From assembly GCF_014243345.1 (NCBI RefSeq), contig NZ_JACLZF010000001.1, forward strand, positions 1,054,001 to 1,118,000: DNA of 64,000 bases. The letters run 5' to 3'. Shown here one piece after another: positions 49,094-58,602 of the stretch. Within the stretch, counting starts at the first letter, position 1. Each line of letters opens with the position of its first letter. The DNA comes from Robiginitalea sp. SC105 (GTDB lineage: Bacteria > Bacteroidota > Bacteroidia > Flavobacteriales > Flavobacteriaceae). The position numbers and the translations under genes were made by a program. The notes below the pieces were generated by a model, which saw only the letters and a program-made list of their open reading frames with translations, did no database searches and was not told where the DNA came from.

Positions 49094-50251
49094 ATGCCAC
49101 TATACCACAAACTGGGTAAAATCCCGCACAAGCGGCATACCACCTTCCGCAAAGCAGACGGCAGCCTGCATTACGAGCAGCTGTTCGGCACCATCGGTTT
49201 TGACGGGATGTCTTCCCTGCTCTACCACCTGCACAGGCCCACCCAGGTAAAAAAAATAGACAAGACACTGGACGTCGCCCCCCGGGCTGCGGTTTCCCAC
49301 CACATCCAGTCGCGCCTGCTCAAGGGGCTGGAACTGCCCCCCCAGGACGATTGGCTGGACAGCCGGAGGGTGGTGTTGTTCAACCAGGATGTGCACATCG
49401 GGCTGGCAGCCCCCCGCAAATCCCAGACCGGCTACTTCTACAAGAATGCCGATGCGGATGAACTGTTGTTTGTCCACGAGGGTTCCGGGGTACTCAAAAC
49501 CTTCCTGGGAGAGATCCCCTTTGAATATGGGGACTACCTGCTGATCCCCCGCGGGATGATCTACCAGATCCATTTTGACGGGGCCGACAACCGGCTGCTG
49601 ACCGTGGAATCCTACCACCCGATCTACACGCCCAAGCGCTACCGGAACTGGTTTGGCCAGCACCTGGAGCATTCGCCCTTCTGCGAACGGGACTTTAAGC
49701 TGCCCCGGAACCTGCAGACGTATGATGAGAAAGGGGAATTCCTGATCAAGATCAAAAAACAGGGGCAATTGCACCACCTGGTCTATGCCACCCACCCCTT
49801 TGACGTGGTTGGCTGGGACGGGTACAATTTCCCGTATGGCTTCTCCATCCACGACTTTGAGCCCATCACCGGCCGGGTGCACCAACCGCCGCCCGTCCAC
49901 CAGACGTTTGAGACAGGGGCCTTTGTGGTGTGCTCTTTTGTACCCCGCCTCTACGACTACCACCCGGAGTCCATCCCGGCCCCCTACAACCATTCCAACA
50001 TCGATTCGGATGAGGTGCTCTACTACGTGGACGGCGACTTTATGAGCCGGAAGGGGATTGACAGGGGCTACATATCCCTGCACCCTGCAGGCATCCCCCA
50101 CGGTCCGCACCCGGGCACCTACGAGGCGAGCATCGGCAAGGAAAAAACAGAGGAACTGGCCGTGATGGTGGATACCTTCAAGCCGCTGCAACTTACCCAG
50201 GCCGCGCTGGACCTGGATAACGGGACCTACTACCGCTCCTGGCTGGAATAG
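49094..50251 (+). CDS. hmgA: Homogentisate 1,2-dioxygenase
   Basis: 385 residues. MPLYHKLGKIPHKRHTTFRK is the typical N-terminus. The cupin core shows LLIPRGMIYQIHFDG and VHQTFETGAFVVCSFVPRLYDYHP, and an Fe-binding histidine/glutamate set follows (GIPHGPHPGTYEAS). It opens the homogentisate ring in phenylalanine and tyrosine breakdown. fahA and maiA are not in the window. The stop lies 10 bases from the convergent hutG stop. Confidence 0.96.
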   Translation: MPLYHKLGKIPHKRHTTFRKADGSLHYEQLFGTIGFDGMSSLLYHLHRPTQVKKIDKTLDVAPRAAVSHHIQSRLLKGLELPPQDDWLDSRRVVLFNQDVHIGLAAPRKSQTGYFYKNADADELLFVHEGSGVLKTFLGEIPFEYGDYLLIPRGMIYQIHFDGADNRLLTVESYHPIYTPKRYRNWFGQHLEHSPFCERDFKLPRNLQTYDEKGEFLIKIKKQGQLHHLVYATHPFDVVGWDGYNFPYGFSIHDFEPITGRVHQPPPVHQTFETGAFVVCSFVPRLYDYHPESIPAPYNHSNIDSDEVLYYVDGDFMSRKGIDRGYISLHPAGIPHGPHPGTYEASIGKEKTEELAVMVDTFKPLQLTQAALDLDNGTYYRSWLE

Positions 50252-50261
50252 GCCGGAAGGC

Positions 50262-51230
50262 CTAAAACAAACCGGGGTAGTGCAGGACCCTGTGGACAAG
50301 GCTACCCGCCAGGGCCGCCGTTTGACCGTCCGTGTCAAAGGCCGGGTTCAGCTCCGCAAGATCCATGCTTACCAGTTTCCCGCATCCCAGGACTGCGTCC
50401 AGCAGCGGCATCATTTCCCAGGGGCTGTAACCCATGGGGGAGGCAGCGCTGACCCCCGGGGCATAGGCTGAGGAAAACCCGTCCAGGTCAATGGTCAGGT
50501 AAACCGCATCCACGCGTTTGAGAAACGTTTTCAGCTTTTTCAGAGAGGCCTGCAAGGCGCTGCCAAGCAATTCTTCCCGGGCTACGGTAAGGACGGAAAG
50601 TTCTTTTGCACGGTCCCAGAGTACCTGGGGGTTGGCGTCCCGACGCACCCCGATGCAGGCGTAGTGGAAGCCGAACCCTTCCTGTTCACAGGTACGGGCA
50701 ATCTGGAAAAACGGGCTGCCTGAATGGGGCGCATCGCCGGGGGAGCGCAGGTCAAAGTGGGCATCGAAGTTGACAATCCCCAATTTCCTGCCCGTCGGCA
50801 GGTAGGTGCGCACCCCCTTGTAGTGGGCAAAGGCGATATCGTGACCGCCCCCGATGCCAATCGGGAAATAGCCCGATCGCAGCAATTGCGCAATGCCTTC
50901 CGAGAAAGCCTGCTGGGCAGATTCCAGCCGGTCCGTATCCAGCCGGATATCGCCTGCATCGGCCAGGCCGTCCGGAGCCTCCTGCAACCAGGGCAATTTG
51001 CCCAGTCCCCTGCGAAACGCCCGGGGGCCTTCTGCAGCCCCCGGCCTGCCGAGGTTGCGCCTTACCCCTTCATCACAGGCATACCCGAAGAGTGCCGGGA
51101 CCTTCCCGGTTGGCGGGGTAGACTCCGAACGCAGGTCGACGGTGCGGATATTTTCATGCAGGTAGGCCCGGTTTGCGGATTCACGGCCTGTAAAAAGGGA
51201 CGGTTCCGCCGGGTGATATAAGTCTTTCAT
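50262..51230 (-). CDS. hutG: Formimidoylglutamase
   Basis: 322 residues of the arginase/ureohydrolase fold. The two-manganese motifs are GIGGGHDIAF, NFDAHFDLR and LTIDLDGFSSAYAPG. It converts formimidoylglutamate to glutamate and formamide, the last step of histidine use. It lies 35 bases after hutU and probably ends the operon. Confidence 0.93.
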   Translation of the reverse strand: MKDLYHPAEPSLFTGRESANRAYLHENIRTVDLRSESTPPTGKVPALFGYACDEGVRRNLGRPGAAEGPRAFRRGLGKLPWLQEAPDGLADAGDIRLDTDRLESAQQAFSEGIAQLLRSGYFPIGIGGGHDIAFAHYKGVRTYLPTGRKLGIVNFDAHFDLRSPGDAPHSGSPFFQIARTCEQEGFGFHYACIGVRRDANPQVLWDRAKELSVLTVAREELLGSALQASLKKLKTFLKRVDAVYLTIDLDGFSSAYAPGVSAASPMGYSPWEMMPLLDAVLGCGKLVSMDLAELNPAFDTDGQTAALAGSLVHRVLHYPGLF

Positions 51231-51265
51231 GACATAGTTTCTTCGTCCATACGGTAATTCGTTCT

Positions 51266-53287
51266 TCAGAAAAGGTCGTCTAAAATTGCGTCATCCACAA
51301 GCCCCGGCAGGCGGACGGAGAAGTCCGGCCTGCGGTCCAGTTCCCGCTGCAGGGCCTCCATGGCCTCCGGGTTCCGGGCCCAGCTGCGGCGGGCGATGCC
51401 ATTGTTGACGTCGAAGAACAACATGCTTTCCAGGCGCCGTTGCGCCCGGGGTGTCCCGTCCAGTACCATCCCGAAACCGCCATTGATTACCTCGCCCCAA
51501 CCGACGCCCCCACCATTGTGGATGGAAACCCAGCTTGCCCCCCGGAAGGAATCCCCGATCACATTGTGGATGGCCATATCTGCCGTAAAGCGGCTGCCGT
51601 CGTAGATGTTGCTGGTTTCCCGGAACGGGCTGTCCGTGCCACTGACATCGTGGTGGTCGCGCCCCAGCACAACAGGCCCTTTCAGGCTTCCGTCCCGGAT
51701 GGCCCGGTTGAATGCCGAGGCAATGGCAATCCGGCCTGCGGCATCCGCATAGAGGATGCGCGCCTGGGAGCCGACCACCAGTCCATTGGCCTCCGCCTGG
51801 GAGATCCAGCGGATATTGTCCCGCAACTGCCCCCGGATGGACTCCGGGGCGTTTTGCAATTGTTCCTGCATTACCTCCCCGGCAATGCGGTCGGTTCGCC
51901 GCAGGTCTTCCGGGTCCCCGGAGGCGCATACCCACCGGAAGGGGCCGAAACCGTAATCGAAACAAAGGGGCCCGAGGATATCCTGCACGTAGGAGGGATA
52001 CCGGAATTCCGCCCCATCCTCCCCGAGGATGTCCGCCCCGGCCCGGGAGGCCTCCAGCAGGAACGCATTTCCGTAATCGAAGAAATAGGTGCCGCGCTCC
52101 GTATGCCGGTTGATGGCTGCCACATGCCGCCGCAGGGATTCCTGAACGGCTTGCCGGAAGCGATCCGGTTCCGCAGACATCATTTGGTTTGCGTCCTCAA
52201 AGGACAGCCCGGCCGGGTAGTACCCACCCGCCCATGGGTTGTGCAGGGACGTCTGGTCACTGCCCAGGGTTACCGGTACACTTTCGTCCGCAAACCGTTC
52301 CCATACCTCCACCACATTGCCCAGGTAGGCCAGGGACACTACTTCCCGTGCGGCTATGGCGGCCCGGGTCCGGACTACGAGCCCATCCAGGTCCTCGTGC
52401 AGTTCATCCACCCAGCCCTGCTCGTACCGCTTCCGGGCGGCTGCGGGGTTGACTTCCGCGCAGACGGTGATGCAGCCCGCAATGTTCCCCGCCTTGGGCT
52501 GGGCGCCGCTCATGCCACCGAGGCCGGCGGTTAGGAAGACCTTCCCCCCGAACTCGGAGGCCCCGGGAAGGACACGTCGGAAGGCATTGAGGACCGTAAT
52601 GGTAGTGCCGTGGACAATGCCCTGCGGCCCGATATACATGTAGGAGCCCGCCGTCATCTGCCCGTACTGGGTCACCCCCAGGGCATTGAACCGCTCCCAG
52701 TCGTCCGGCCCGGAATAATTCGGGATCATCATCCCGTTGGTAACCACCACCCGCGGGGCTTCCGGGGACGACGGGAAAAGCCCCATCGGGTGGCCCGAGT
52801 ACATGTGCAGGGTCTGGTTTTCGGTCATTTCCGAGAGGTACTGCATGGTGAGCAGGTACTGCGCCCAGTTCTGGAAAACGGCCCCGTTCCCCCCATAGGT
52901 AATGAGCTCTTCCGGGTGCTGGGCCACCTCCGGGTCCAGGTTGTTCTGGATCATCAGCATGATGGCTGCCCCTTCCGTCGTTTTTGCCGGGTATGCGTCG
53001 ATGGGCCGCGCATGCATAGGGTAGTCCGGGCGGAACCGGTACATATAGATCCGGCCATAGTCTTTCAGTTCCCTGGCAAATTCCGGGGCCAGAGTTGCAT
53101 GCCAGTCCCGGGGGAAATACCGGAGCGCATTGCGCACGGCAAGTTTTTTTTCTTCTACAGACAGGATGTCTTTTCGGACCGGGGCATGGGAGCTTTGCGG
53201 CCCGCGTTCGCGTGGGGGAGGCAATTTCCCCGGAATCCCCCTAAGGAGCGTCTGCTGGAATTCGGAAAGGGTCCTGGTGGTATTCAT
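51266..53287 (-). CDS. hutU: Urocanate hydratase
   Basis: 673 residues, about 110 more than the proteobacterial enzyme (about 555), as in other Bacteroidota. NAD-binding and catalytic parts include YSGHPMGLFPSSPEAPRVV, SYMYIGPQGIVHGTT, GGKVFLTAGLGGMSGAQPKA, and the active-site region IVHIHNGGGVGWGE-like (WVSIHNGGGVGWGEVINGGF). It turns urocanate into imidazolone propionate. Its start overlaps the hutI stop by 4 bases. Confidence 0.94.
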   Translation of the reverse strand: MNTTRTLSEFQQTLLRGIPGKLPPPRERGPQSSHAPVRKDILSVEEKKLAVRNALRYFPRDWHATLAPEFARELKDYGRIYMYRFRPDYPMHARPIDAYPAKTTEGAAIMLMIQNNLDPEVAQHPEELITYGGNGAVFQNWAQYLLTMQYLSEMTENQTLHMYSGHPMGLFPSSPEAPRVVVTNGMMIPNYSGPDDWERFNALGVTQYGQMTAGSYMYIGPQGIVHGTTITVLNAFRRVLPGASEFGGKVFLTAGLGGMSGAQPKAGNIAGCITVCAEVNPAAARKRYEQGWVDELHEDLDGLVVRTRAAIAAREVVSLAYLGNVVEVWERFADESVPVTLGSDQTSLHNPWAGGYYPAGLSFEDANQMMSAEPDRFRQAVQESLRRHVAAINRHTERGTYFFDYGNAFLLEASRAGADILGEDGAEFRYPSYVQDILGPLCFDYGFGPFRWVCASGDPEDLRRTDRIAGEVMQEQLQNAPESIRGQLRDNIRWISQAEANGLVVGSQARILYADAAGRIAIASAFNRAIRDGSLKGPVVLGRDHHDVSGTDSPFRETSNIYDGSRFTADMAIHNVIGDSFRGASWVSIHNGGGVGWGEVINGGFGMVLDGTPRAQRRLESMLFFDVNNGIARRSWARNPEAMEALQRELDRRPDFSVRLPGLVDDAILDDLF

Positions 53288-54564
53288 TGGGTTGCGGTGT
53301 TATCCGGGAGGCGCCGGCCTTTTTTCCATACGGAGGAGGGCCGGAGCCTGCCCTGGTGGTAAAGGATTTCGTTGTAGTGGTCCGTATCGAACAGGACAAA
53401 ATCTGCCAGCATGCCCGGGGCGAGGATACCCCGGTCGTCCAGGCCCAGGGCAATGGCAGCCCGGAAGGTGATGCCGGCAAAGACCTCGGCGTGGGTCACT
53501 TTTTCGGCCGCCCCCAGGATGGCTGCCTGGGTGAGCAGGTCGCCCATCGGGGCCGATCCGGGGTTGTAATCGCTTGCGATGGCCAGGCAGGCCCCTGCGT
53601 CCAGCAGCGCCCGGGCCGGGGTATACCCGCAACCCAGCCCGAGGGTGGCACCGGGCAGGGCAGTGGCCACGACCCGGCTTTTGGCCAGGGCAGCTATTTC
53701 TGCGGGGCCGCTGGCTTCCAGGTGGTCGGCACTCCGGGCCCCGACGCGGATGGCCAGTTCGCTTCCCCCGGTGGTAAACTGGTCGGCGTGGAGGGTAATC
53801 TCGAACCCGAGCTTTTGGGCAAATTCCAGGTAGGGAAGGATTTGTGAAGGGGAAAAGGCGCCTTTTTCCACGAAGGCATCCACCCGGCGGGCGAGGCCCT
53901 CTTTGAGGACCACCGGAAGCAATCCCGCTTGCAGTTCCTCCAGGTACGCTTCGGGGGAACCTTCCATATCCCGGGGCATGGAATGGGCAGCCAGGCAGGT
54001 GGGGACCAGGTCCTGTGCGACGCGCGGGGCGGCATCCGCGATGGCCCGGAGCATTTTCAGTTCCTCTGCAATGGACAGGCCGTACCCGCTTTTGACCTCC
54101 AGGGTGGTGATCCCGTCCGCGGCAAACTGCCTGCAACGCATTTCCAGCAGGGATCCCAGTTCTTCACGTGAGGCCTTGCGTGTCTGGGTCACGGAATCCC
54201 AGATGCCGCCTCCGGACTCGGCAATTTCCAGGTAGGTCCGGCCGCTGTTCCGCAGGGCGTAATCGCGTGCCCGGCTGCCGGCGAAGCAACTGTGGGTATG
54301 TGCATCGATAAACCCCGGCAGGCCTACGTGCTCCCCGGAGAGGTGGGTTACAGCCGTCCCGGAGCGCCGGGCATCCCGTTCCAGCTTGTCAAATGGGCCT
54401 ATTTCCCGAATCCGCTCCCCCTCCATAAGGATCCCTGTATTTTCCAGGACCGGGAGGGCGCTGTCGGGGAGGGCGCCTTTTGCGGGCAGGCCGCTCATCG
54501 GCAGCAGTTGGGTGATGGGGCCGATAAGGTGGGGGAGAGTCGCTTCTGTTGGAGAGGATTTCAT
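53284..54564 (-). CDS. hutI: Imidazolonepropionase
   Basis: 426 residues. Zinc-binding GFIDAHTHSCFAG (HxH), then AAHSMPRDM, LHADQFTTGG, and ASDYNPGSAP carrying the catalytic aspartate. It hydrolyses imidazolone propionate to formiminoglutamate. The stop overlaps the hutU start by 4 bases. The leader between hutH and hutI holds short tandem repeats. Confidence 0.95.
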   Translation of the reverse strand: MKSSPTEATLPHLIGPITQLLPMSGLPAKGALPDSALPVLENTGILMEGERIREIGPFDKLERDARRSGTAVTHLSGEHVGLPGFIDAHTHSCFAGSRARDYALRNSGRTYLEIAESGGGIWDSVTQTRKASREELGSLLEMRCRQFAADGITTLEVKSGYGLSIAEELKMLRAIADAAPRVAQDLVPTCLAAHSMPRDMEGSPEAYLEELQAGLLPVVLKEGLARRVDAFVEKGAFSPSQILPYLEFAQKLGFEITLHADQFTTGGSELAIRVGARSADHLEASGPAEIAALAKSRVVATALPGATLGLGCGYTPARALLDAGACLAIASDYNPGSAPMGDLLTQAAILGAAEKVTHAEVFAGITFRAAIALGLDDRGILAPGMLADFVLFDTDHYNEILYHQGRLRPSSVWKKGRRLPDNTATQ

Positions 54565-54565
54565 C

Positions 54566-54616
54566 GGGTTACAAGTTTCATGTGGTGACAGGTTTTACCG
54601 GGTGACAGGTTTCGTC
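54566..54616. repeat. Three short imperfect tandem repeats between hutH and hutI
   Basis: GGGTTACAAGTTTCATGT, GGTGACAGGTTTTACCG and GGTGACAGGTTTCGTC follow one another. The unit is about 17 bases and the second and third are nearly the same. They occupy most of the 66-base gap and would sit in the operon mRNA. Confidence 0.55.
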
Positions 54617-54630
54617 ACAAAAGGTTGCCA

Positions 54631-56211
54631 TCAAAAGGTTTCAAAAAGGGGGTCGAATTCGGTTTTAAGGCCCAGGGCCTTTTTACGGGAAACGGTTTCG
54701 AGTAGGCGGATGAGCGCCCCGGAGCGGATCAGGTCCAGGCCGGCTTCGATATCCGTGGCAAAGACCCGGTCGGCTTCGGCAAAGGAGACCCGGGTGCGTA
54801 CCAGTTCGTGCGCTTTTTCCAGGAACCAGCCGGATTTCAGTGGCTTGCGGTACTCAAAGGCCTGGGCGGCCGTCAGCAATTCCACGGCCTGTATCTTTTC
54901 GACATTTTCCAGTACCTGCAGGGCTTTCCGGCCGCTGATGGACCCCATGCTCACATGGTCTTCCTGCCCCATGGAGGTGGGGATGCTGTCTGCACTGGCC
55001 GGGTAACACAGGCTTTTGTTTTCACTGGCAAGGGCCGCGGAGGTATATTGGAGCATCATGTAGCCGGAATTCAGTCCGGTATCCTTCATCAGCAGCTTGG
55101 GCAGGTCCGTTTGGTTGCCCTCCAGGGCCAGGTAAATCCGGCGGTCGGCAATATTGCCGATTTCAGAAGCCGCCAGGCAGGCGTAGTCCAGGGCCATGGC
55201 CAGGGGCTGGCCGTGGAAATTCCCCCCGCTGATGGAGAGTTCCTCGTCGATGACCACCGGGTTGTCAGTAACCGAATTCAGCTCGGTTTCCACCAGCTCC
55301 TTCAGGTGCAGCCAGGCATTCCGGGAAGCCCCGTGGACCTGGGGGATGCACCGCAGGGAATACGGGTCCTGTACCCGTTCGCAATCGATATGGTCTTCCA
55401 GGATCTCCGAGCCCTTGAGGAGGTTGCGCACCCGGTGGGCCACGTGCCGGGTCCCGGAATAGGGACGCAAGTCGTGGAGCCGCTCATGGAAGGGCATCAG
55501 GGAGCCCTGCAGGCCTTCCAGCATCATGGCGCCTATGATGTCGGCCTGGGAAAGGCAGCGCTGCATTTTTTCGACGGCGCAAACCGCGTGTGCCGCGATA
55601 AACTGGGTGCCGTTGATCAGGGCCAGCCCCTCCTTGGGACCGAGTTCCAGGGGTTCCAGGCCATATTCCCTGAGCACTTCTGCCGCCGGCATTTCAACCC
55701 CGTCCCGGGTAACCTGCCCGAGGCCGATAAGCGGGAGGAAGAGGTGGGCCAGGGGGGCCAGGTCGCCGGATGCCCCGACGGATCCCTGGGAGGGGACCAC
55801 CGGGGTGATTCTTTCATCGATATGCCAGAGGATGCGCTTGAGAGTATTTTCGCTTATCCCGGAATGCCCCATGGAAAGGGCGTGCAGTTTCAGGACCAGC
55901 ATGAGCCGGGCAATCTCATCGGCCACGGGGATACCCACCCCCACGCTGTGGCTTTTCAGGATGTTGACCTGCAACAGGCTCGTCTGCCCAGGGGAGATAC
56001 GCGTCGTGCACAGGGGACCGAACCCGGTATTAATTCCGTAGACCGGCTCTCCTTTTGCGACGATCCGGGCGACGGCATCCCGGTTGGCCCGGACCCGCTC
56101 CATTACCTTCGGGGTCAATTCCCCGGTAGTGGCGCCCCGGGCCAGGGCGAGTGCCTTCCCGGCTGTCAACCGGTCGGAGCCAAAGGCAAAAGTGGACTTT
56201 GATTGCGACAT
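54631..56211 (-). CDS. hutH: Histidine ammonia-lyase
   Basis: 526 residues. The MIO cofactor triad Ala-Ser-Gly is at 147-149 in GSVGASGDLAPLAH. NTGFGPLCTTRISP and QEDHVSMGSISGRKALQVLEN are other conserved parts. It removes ammonia from histidine to give urocanate. First gene of hutH-I-U-G; divergent from the LysR regulator. Confidence 0.95.
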   Translation of the reverse strand: MSQSKSTFAFGSDRLTAGKALALARGATTGELTPKVMERVRANRDAVARIVAKGEPVYGINTGFGPLCTTRISPGQTSLLQVNILKSHSVGVGIPVADEIARLMLVLKLHALSMGHSGISENTLKRILWHIDERITPVVPSQGSVGASGDLAPLAHLFLPLIGLGQVTRDGVEMPAAEVLREYGLEPLELGPKEGLALINGTQFIAAHAVCAVEKMQRCLSQADIIGAMMLEGLQGSLMPFHERLHDLRPYSGTRHVAHRVRNLLKGSEILEDHIDCERVQDPYSLRCIPQVHGASRNAWLHLKELVETELNSVTDNPVVIDEELSISGGNFHGQPLAMALDYACLAASEIGNIADRRIYLALEGNQTDLPKLLMKDTGLNSGYMMLQYTSAALASENKSLCYPASADSIPTSMGQEDHVSMGSISGRKALQVLENVEKIQAVELLTAAQAFEYRKPLKSGWFLEKAHELVRTRVSFAEADRVFATDIEAGLDLIRSGALIRLLETVSRKKALGLKTEFDPLFETF

Positions 56212-56250
56212 AGGATTGGAATAGGTTGGGAAAAATAAAAATACGGATTA

Positions 56251-56292
56251 TGTTTGATAATTATTGATGCAATTATTGCAATAATTGATAAT
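56251..56292. promoter_or_regulatory. Palindromic LysR operator region between hutH and its regulator
   Basis: AT-rich nested palindromes: AATTATTG (56259-56266) mirrors CAATAATT (56279-56286) around a central GCAAT-T-ATTGC (56269-56279). TTGATAAT occurs on both sides. The T-N11-A form suits a LysR-type protein acting on both divergent promoters. Confidence 0.65.
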
Positions 56293-56293
56293 C

Positions 56294-57193
56294 ATGAGTA
56301 ATCAAATTGAATTGCGCCATCTCCGCTATTTTATGGCGGTATCCGAACACCTGAATTTTCATCGGGCTGCCGACCAGCTCGACATTACCCAACCCGGTCT
56401 GAGCCGACAGATCCAGCAGCTGGAATTCCACCTGGGGACGGAATTGCTGGTGCGCAACCGGCGGGAAGTCCGGCTGACACCGGCCGGGGCATACCTCAGG
56501 GAGCAACTGATCCCCCAACTCAACCGCCTGGAGAATATCTACCGACAGACCCGGCGAATTGCCGCAGGCCAGTCGGGGGAGATCCGGATCGGCTTTCTTG
56601 GCTCTGCCATGCAGGATGTCATCCCACGCCTGCTGCTGGACCTGCGCAAACAGTTCCCCGAAATCCGGACCAGCCTGGAGGAACTGTCCAACCAGGCACA
56701 GGTCAGGGCGCTGCTGGAGGAACGGCTGGACCTTGGTTTTGTCCGCCTTTCGGACCTGCCTCCGGAGCTGGAGGGTTGTGCGGTCATGCGGGAAACCTTC
56801 TCCATGGTCGTCCCGAGCGACCATCCCATGAAAGGCCCGGCGATAGCCTCGGCCCGGGAATTTTCGGAGGAGCCTTTTATCCTTTTCACCCCTGAATACA
56901 GCCCGGACTATTACCGGACGGTGCTCAGTATCTGTGAGGATGCCGGGTTCCACCCCAGGGTTTCCCATAAATCGGTACATGCGCACACCATTTTCAAACT
57001 GGTGGCTGCGGGCCTCGGGGTCGCCATTGTGCCCACCTCCCTCCAGCACGGGTTCCGCCTGAAAGTCCGGTTCCTGGAACTCAGCGAAATCCGGCAGCGG
57101 GCGGTTCTTACGGCTGTGTGGAACCGGTCGCACCACAGCAAAGCCCTGGAGCACTGCATTGAACGGTTAAAGGTTCAGTCCCCAGGCGCCTAA
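56294..57193 (+). CDS. LysR-family regulator, probably of the hut operon
   Basis: 299 residues from ATG 56294; a TTG three codons upstream is not needed. The winged helix is IELRHLRYFMAVSEHLNFHR, AADQLDITQPGLSRQIQQLE; the ligand-binding part begins GEIRIGFLGSAMQDVIPRLL. It is divergent from hutH across an 82-base gap holding a palindrome. Most hut operons are under HutC or HutP; LysR control is less usual and is inferred here from position. Confidence 0.88.
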   Translation: MSNQIELRHLRYFMAVSEHLNFHRAADQLDITQPGLSRQIQQLEFHLGTELLVRNRREVRLTPAGAYLREQLIPQLNRLENIYRQTRRIAAGQSGEIRIGFLGSAMQDVIPRLLLDLRKQFPEIRTSLEELSNQAQVRALLEERLDLGFVRLSDLPPELEGCAVMRETFSMVVPSDHPMKGPAIASAREFSEEPFILFTPEYSPDYYRTVLSICEDAGFHPRVSHKSVHAHTIFKLVAAGLGVAIVPTSLQHGFRLKVRFLELSEIRQRAVLTAVWNRSHHSKALEHCIERLKVQSPGA

Positions 57194-57220
57194 GTAGTAT
57201 TTTTGTAAAAATTCCTGTTT

Positions 57221-57778
57221 ATGATCGAAGAGCTTATCCGTCGCCGCCGTTCCGTTTTCCCGGACCAATACAATGACCAACCTGTGGACCGGGCCACCCT
57301 GTTCCGGATCCTTGAAGCAGCCAACTGGGCCCCGACCCATAAGCGGACCGAACCCTGGCGGTTCAAGGTAATTGCCGGGGAGAAGCGCGAACAACTGGGG
57401 GCCTTCCTCCGGGATACCTACCTGGAGAAGGACCCGGCCCCGAAACAGTTTAAAGCCAAGAAACTCTACAACAACCCGCAAAAAGCCGCTGCCGTAATCG
57501 CCATCTGCCTGCAGCGCGACCCGGAGGAGCGGGTCCCGGAATGGGAAGAAGTGGCCTCCGTGGCCATGGCCGTGCAGAATATGTGGCTTGTATGCACCGA
57601 GTTGGGTATCGGTTCCTACTGGAGTTCGCCGGGCCTGATCCGGTATATGGACGGATTCTTTGACCTGGCTGCCGGGGAGCGGTGCCTCGGGTTTTTCTAT
57701 CTGGGGTATTTCGATGCGGAGCACGCACCGCCCGAGGGGACCCGGGAACCGCTTTCCGAAAAGGTGGTCTGGATGTAG
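57221..57778 (+). CDS. Nitroreductase-family flavoprotein
   Basis: 185 residues. EELIRRRRSVFPDQYND and WAPTHKRTEPWRFKVIAGEK are the FMN-binding start; GIGSYWSSPGLIRYMDGFF and CLGFFYLGYFD the later half. Members reduce nitro groups or quinones, or act in cofactor metabolism. It is 27 bases after the LysR gene and could be co-transcribed; no link with histidine use is evident. Confidence 0.9.
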   Translation: MIEELIRRRRSVFPDQYNDQPVDRATLFRILEAANWAPTHKRTEPWRFKVIAGEKREQLGAFLRDTYLEKDPAPKQFKAKKLYNNPQKAAAVIAICLQRDPEERVPEWEEVASVAMAVQNMWLVCTELGIGSYWSSPGLIRYMDGFFDLAAGERCLGFFYLGYFDAEHAPPEGTREPLSEKVVWM

Positions 57779-57908
57779 TGCGCTACGGAAACGTGCATCC
57801 TGAAAGAGCCAGCCCGCCTGGAAAGGCGAAATCCTTGAAAAGCCCCTTTGTAGTAAGTCGATGTCCCCTGGAAGGCCGGCATGGGTACTTGCCCGGAGGT
57901 AAGATGAA

Positions 57909-58427
57909 TTAATTAAACCAGGGAAAGAGTTCCGCCCGGTGCTCCCAGGTGCTGGACAGGAACAGGCCCAAATAGACCATACTTACCACAAATTTCAGGA
58001 AGGTGCCGGTCAAAAAGCCGACAAAGGAACCGAAGGCTGCCTTCATGGCCGTCCGGCTGTTGGATTTGTTGATGAGCTCCCCGACCACCGCCCCGATAAA
58101 GGGCCAGATCACAATGCCGGCAACCCCCAGGACCGGGAACACAATGGCCACCAGCAGGCCGATTGTCGTGCCGACCATCCCGGACCGGCTCCCTCCAAAC
58201 CTACGGGTCCCCACCACCGGGATCCAGTAATCCAGGGCAGCTACCACCAGGGCCACTACTGCAGTTATCCCGATAAACCACCAGTTGTTCGGCACGCCCG
58301 ATGTCAGCGTGAGCAGGAGCAACCCGAGCCAGCTGATCGGGGGCCCCGGGAGAACCGGCAGGAAACTGCCCAGTACCCCCAGGATCATGCAAAGGAATCC
58401 GAGAAATAGCAAAAACAGGTCCATCAA
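57909..58427 (-). CDS. DUF456 membrane protein
   Basis: 172 residues, five hydrophobic segments. GVLGSFLPVLPGPPISWLGLL and DYWIPVVGTRRFGGSRSGM with the following GTTIGLLVAIVFPVLG are the DUF456 signature. Role unknown. It stands alone between convergent nitroreductase and a divergent lipoprotein. Confidence 0.9.
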   Translation of the reverse strand: MMDLFLLFLGFLCMILGVLGSFLPVLPGPPISWLGLLLLTLTSGVPNNWWFIGITAVVALVVAALDYWIPVVGTRRFGGSRSGMVGTTIGLLVAIVFPVLGVAGIVIWPFIGAVVGELINKSNSRTAMKAAFGSFVGFLTGTFLKFVVSMVYLGLFLSSTWEHRAELFPWFN

Positions 58428-58602
58428 TGAAATAGGTTACTCGTTTGACTGTAAATATAAGGAGCCGCAAGGGATATCGCGGGAAGGATAGGTCGCGGTT
58501 TGGCAGGGGATGTTACAAGCGGGCAAAACATTCGGGGCTCCTGCCCGGCAGTAACCCCAATCCTCAAAAAAATCGTAATTTCCCGCCGGGTAAAATCTCG
58601 GC

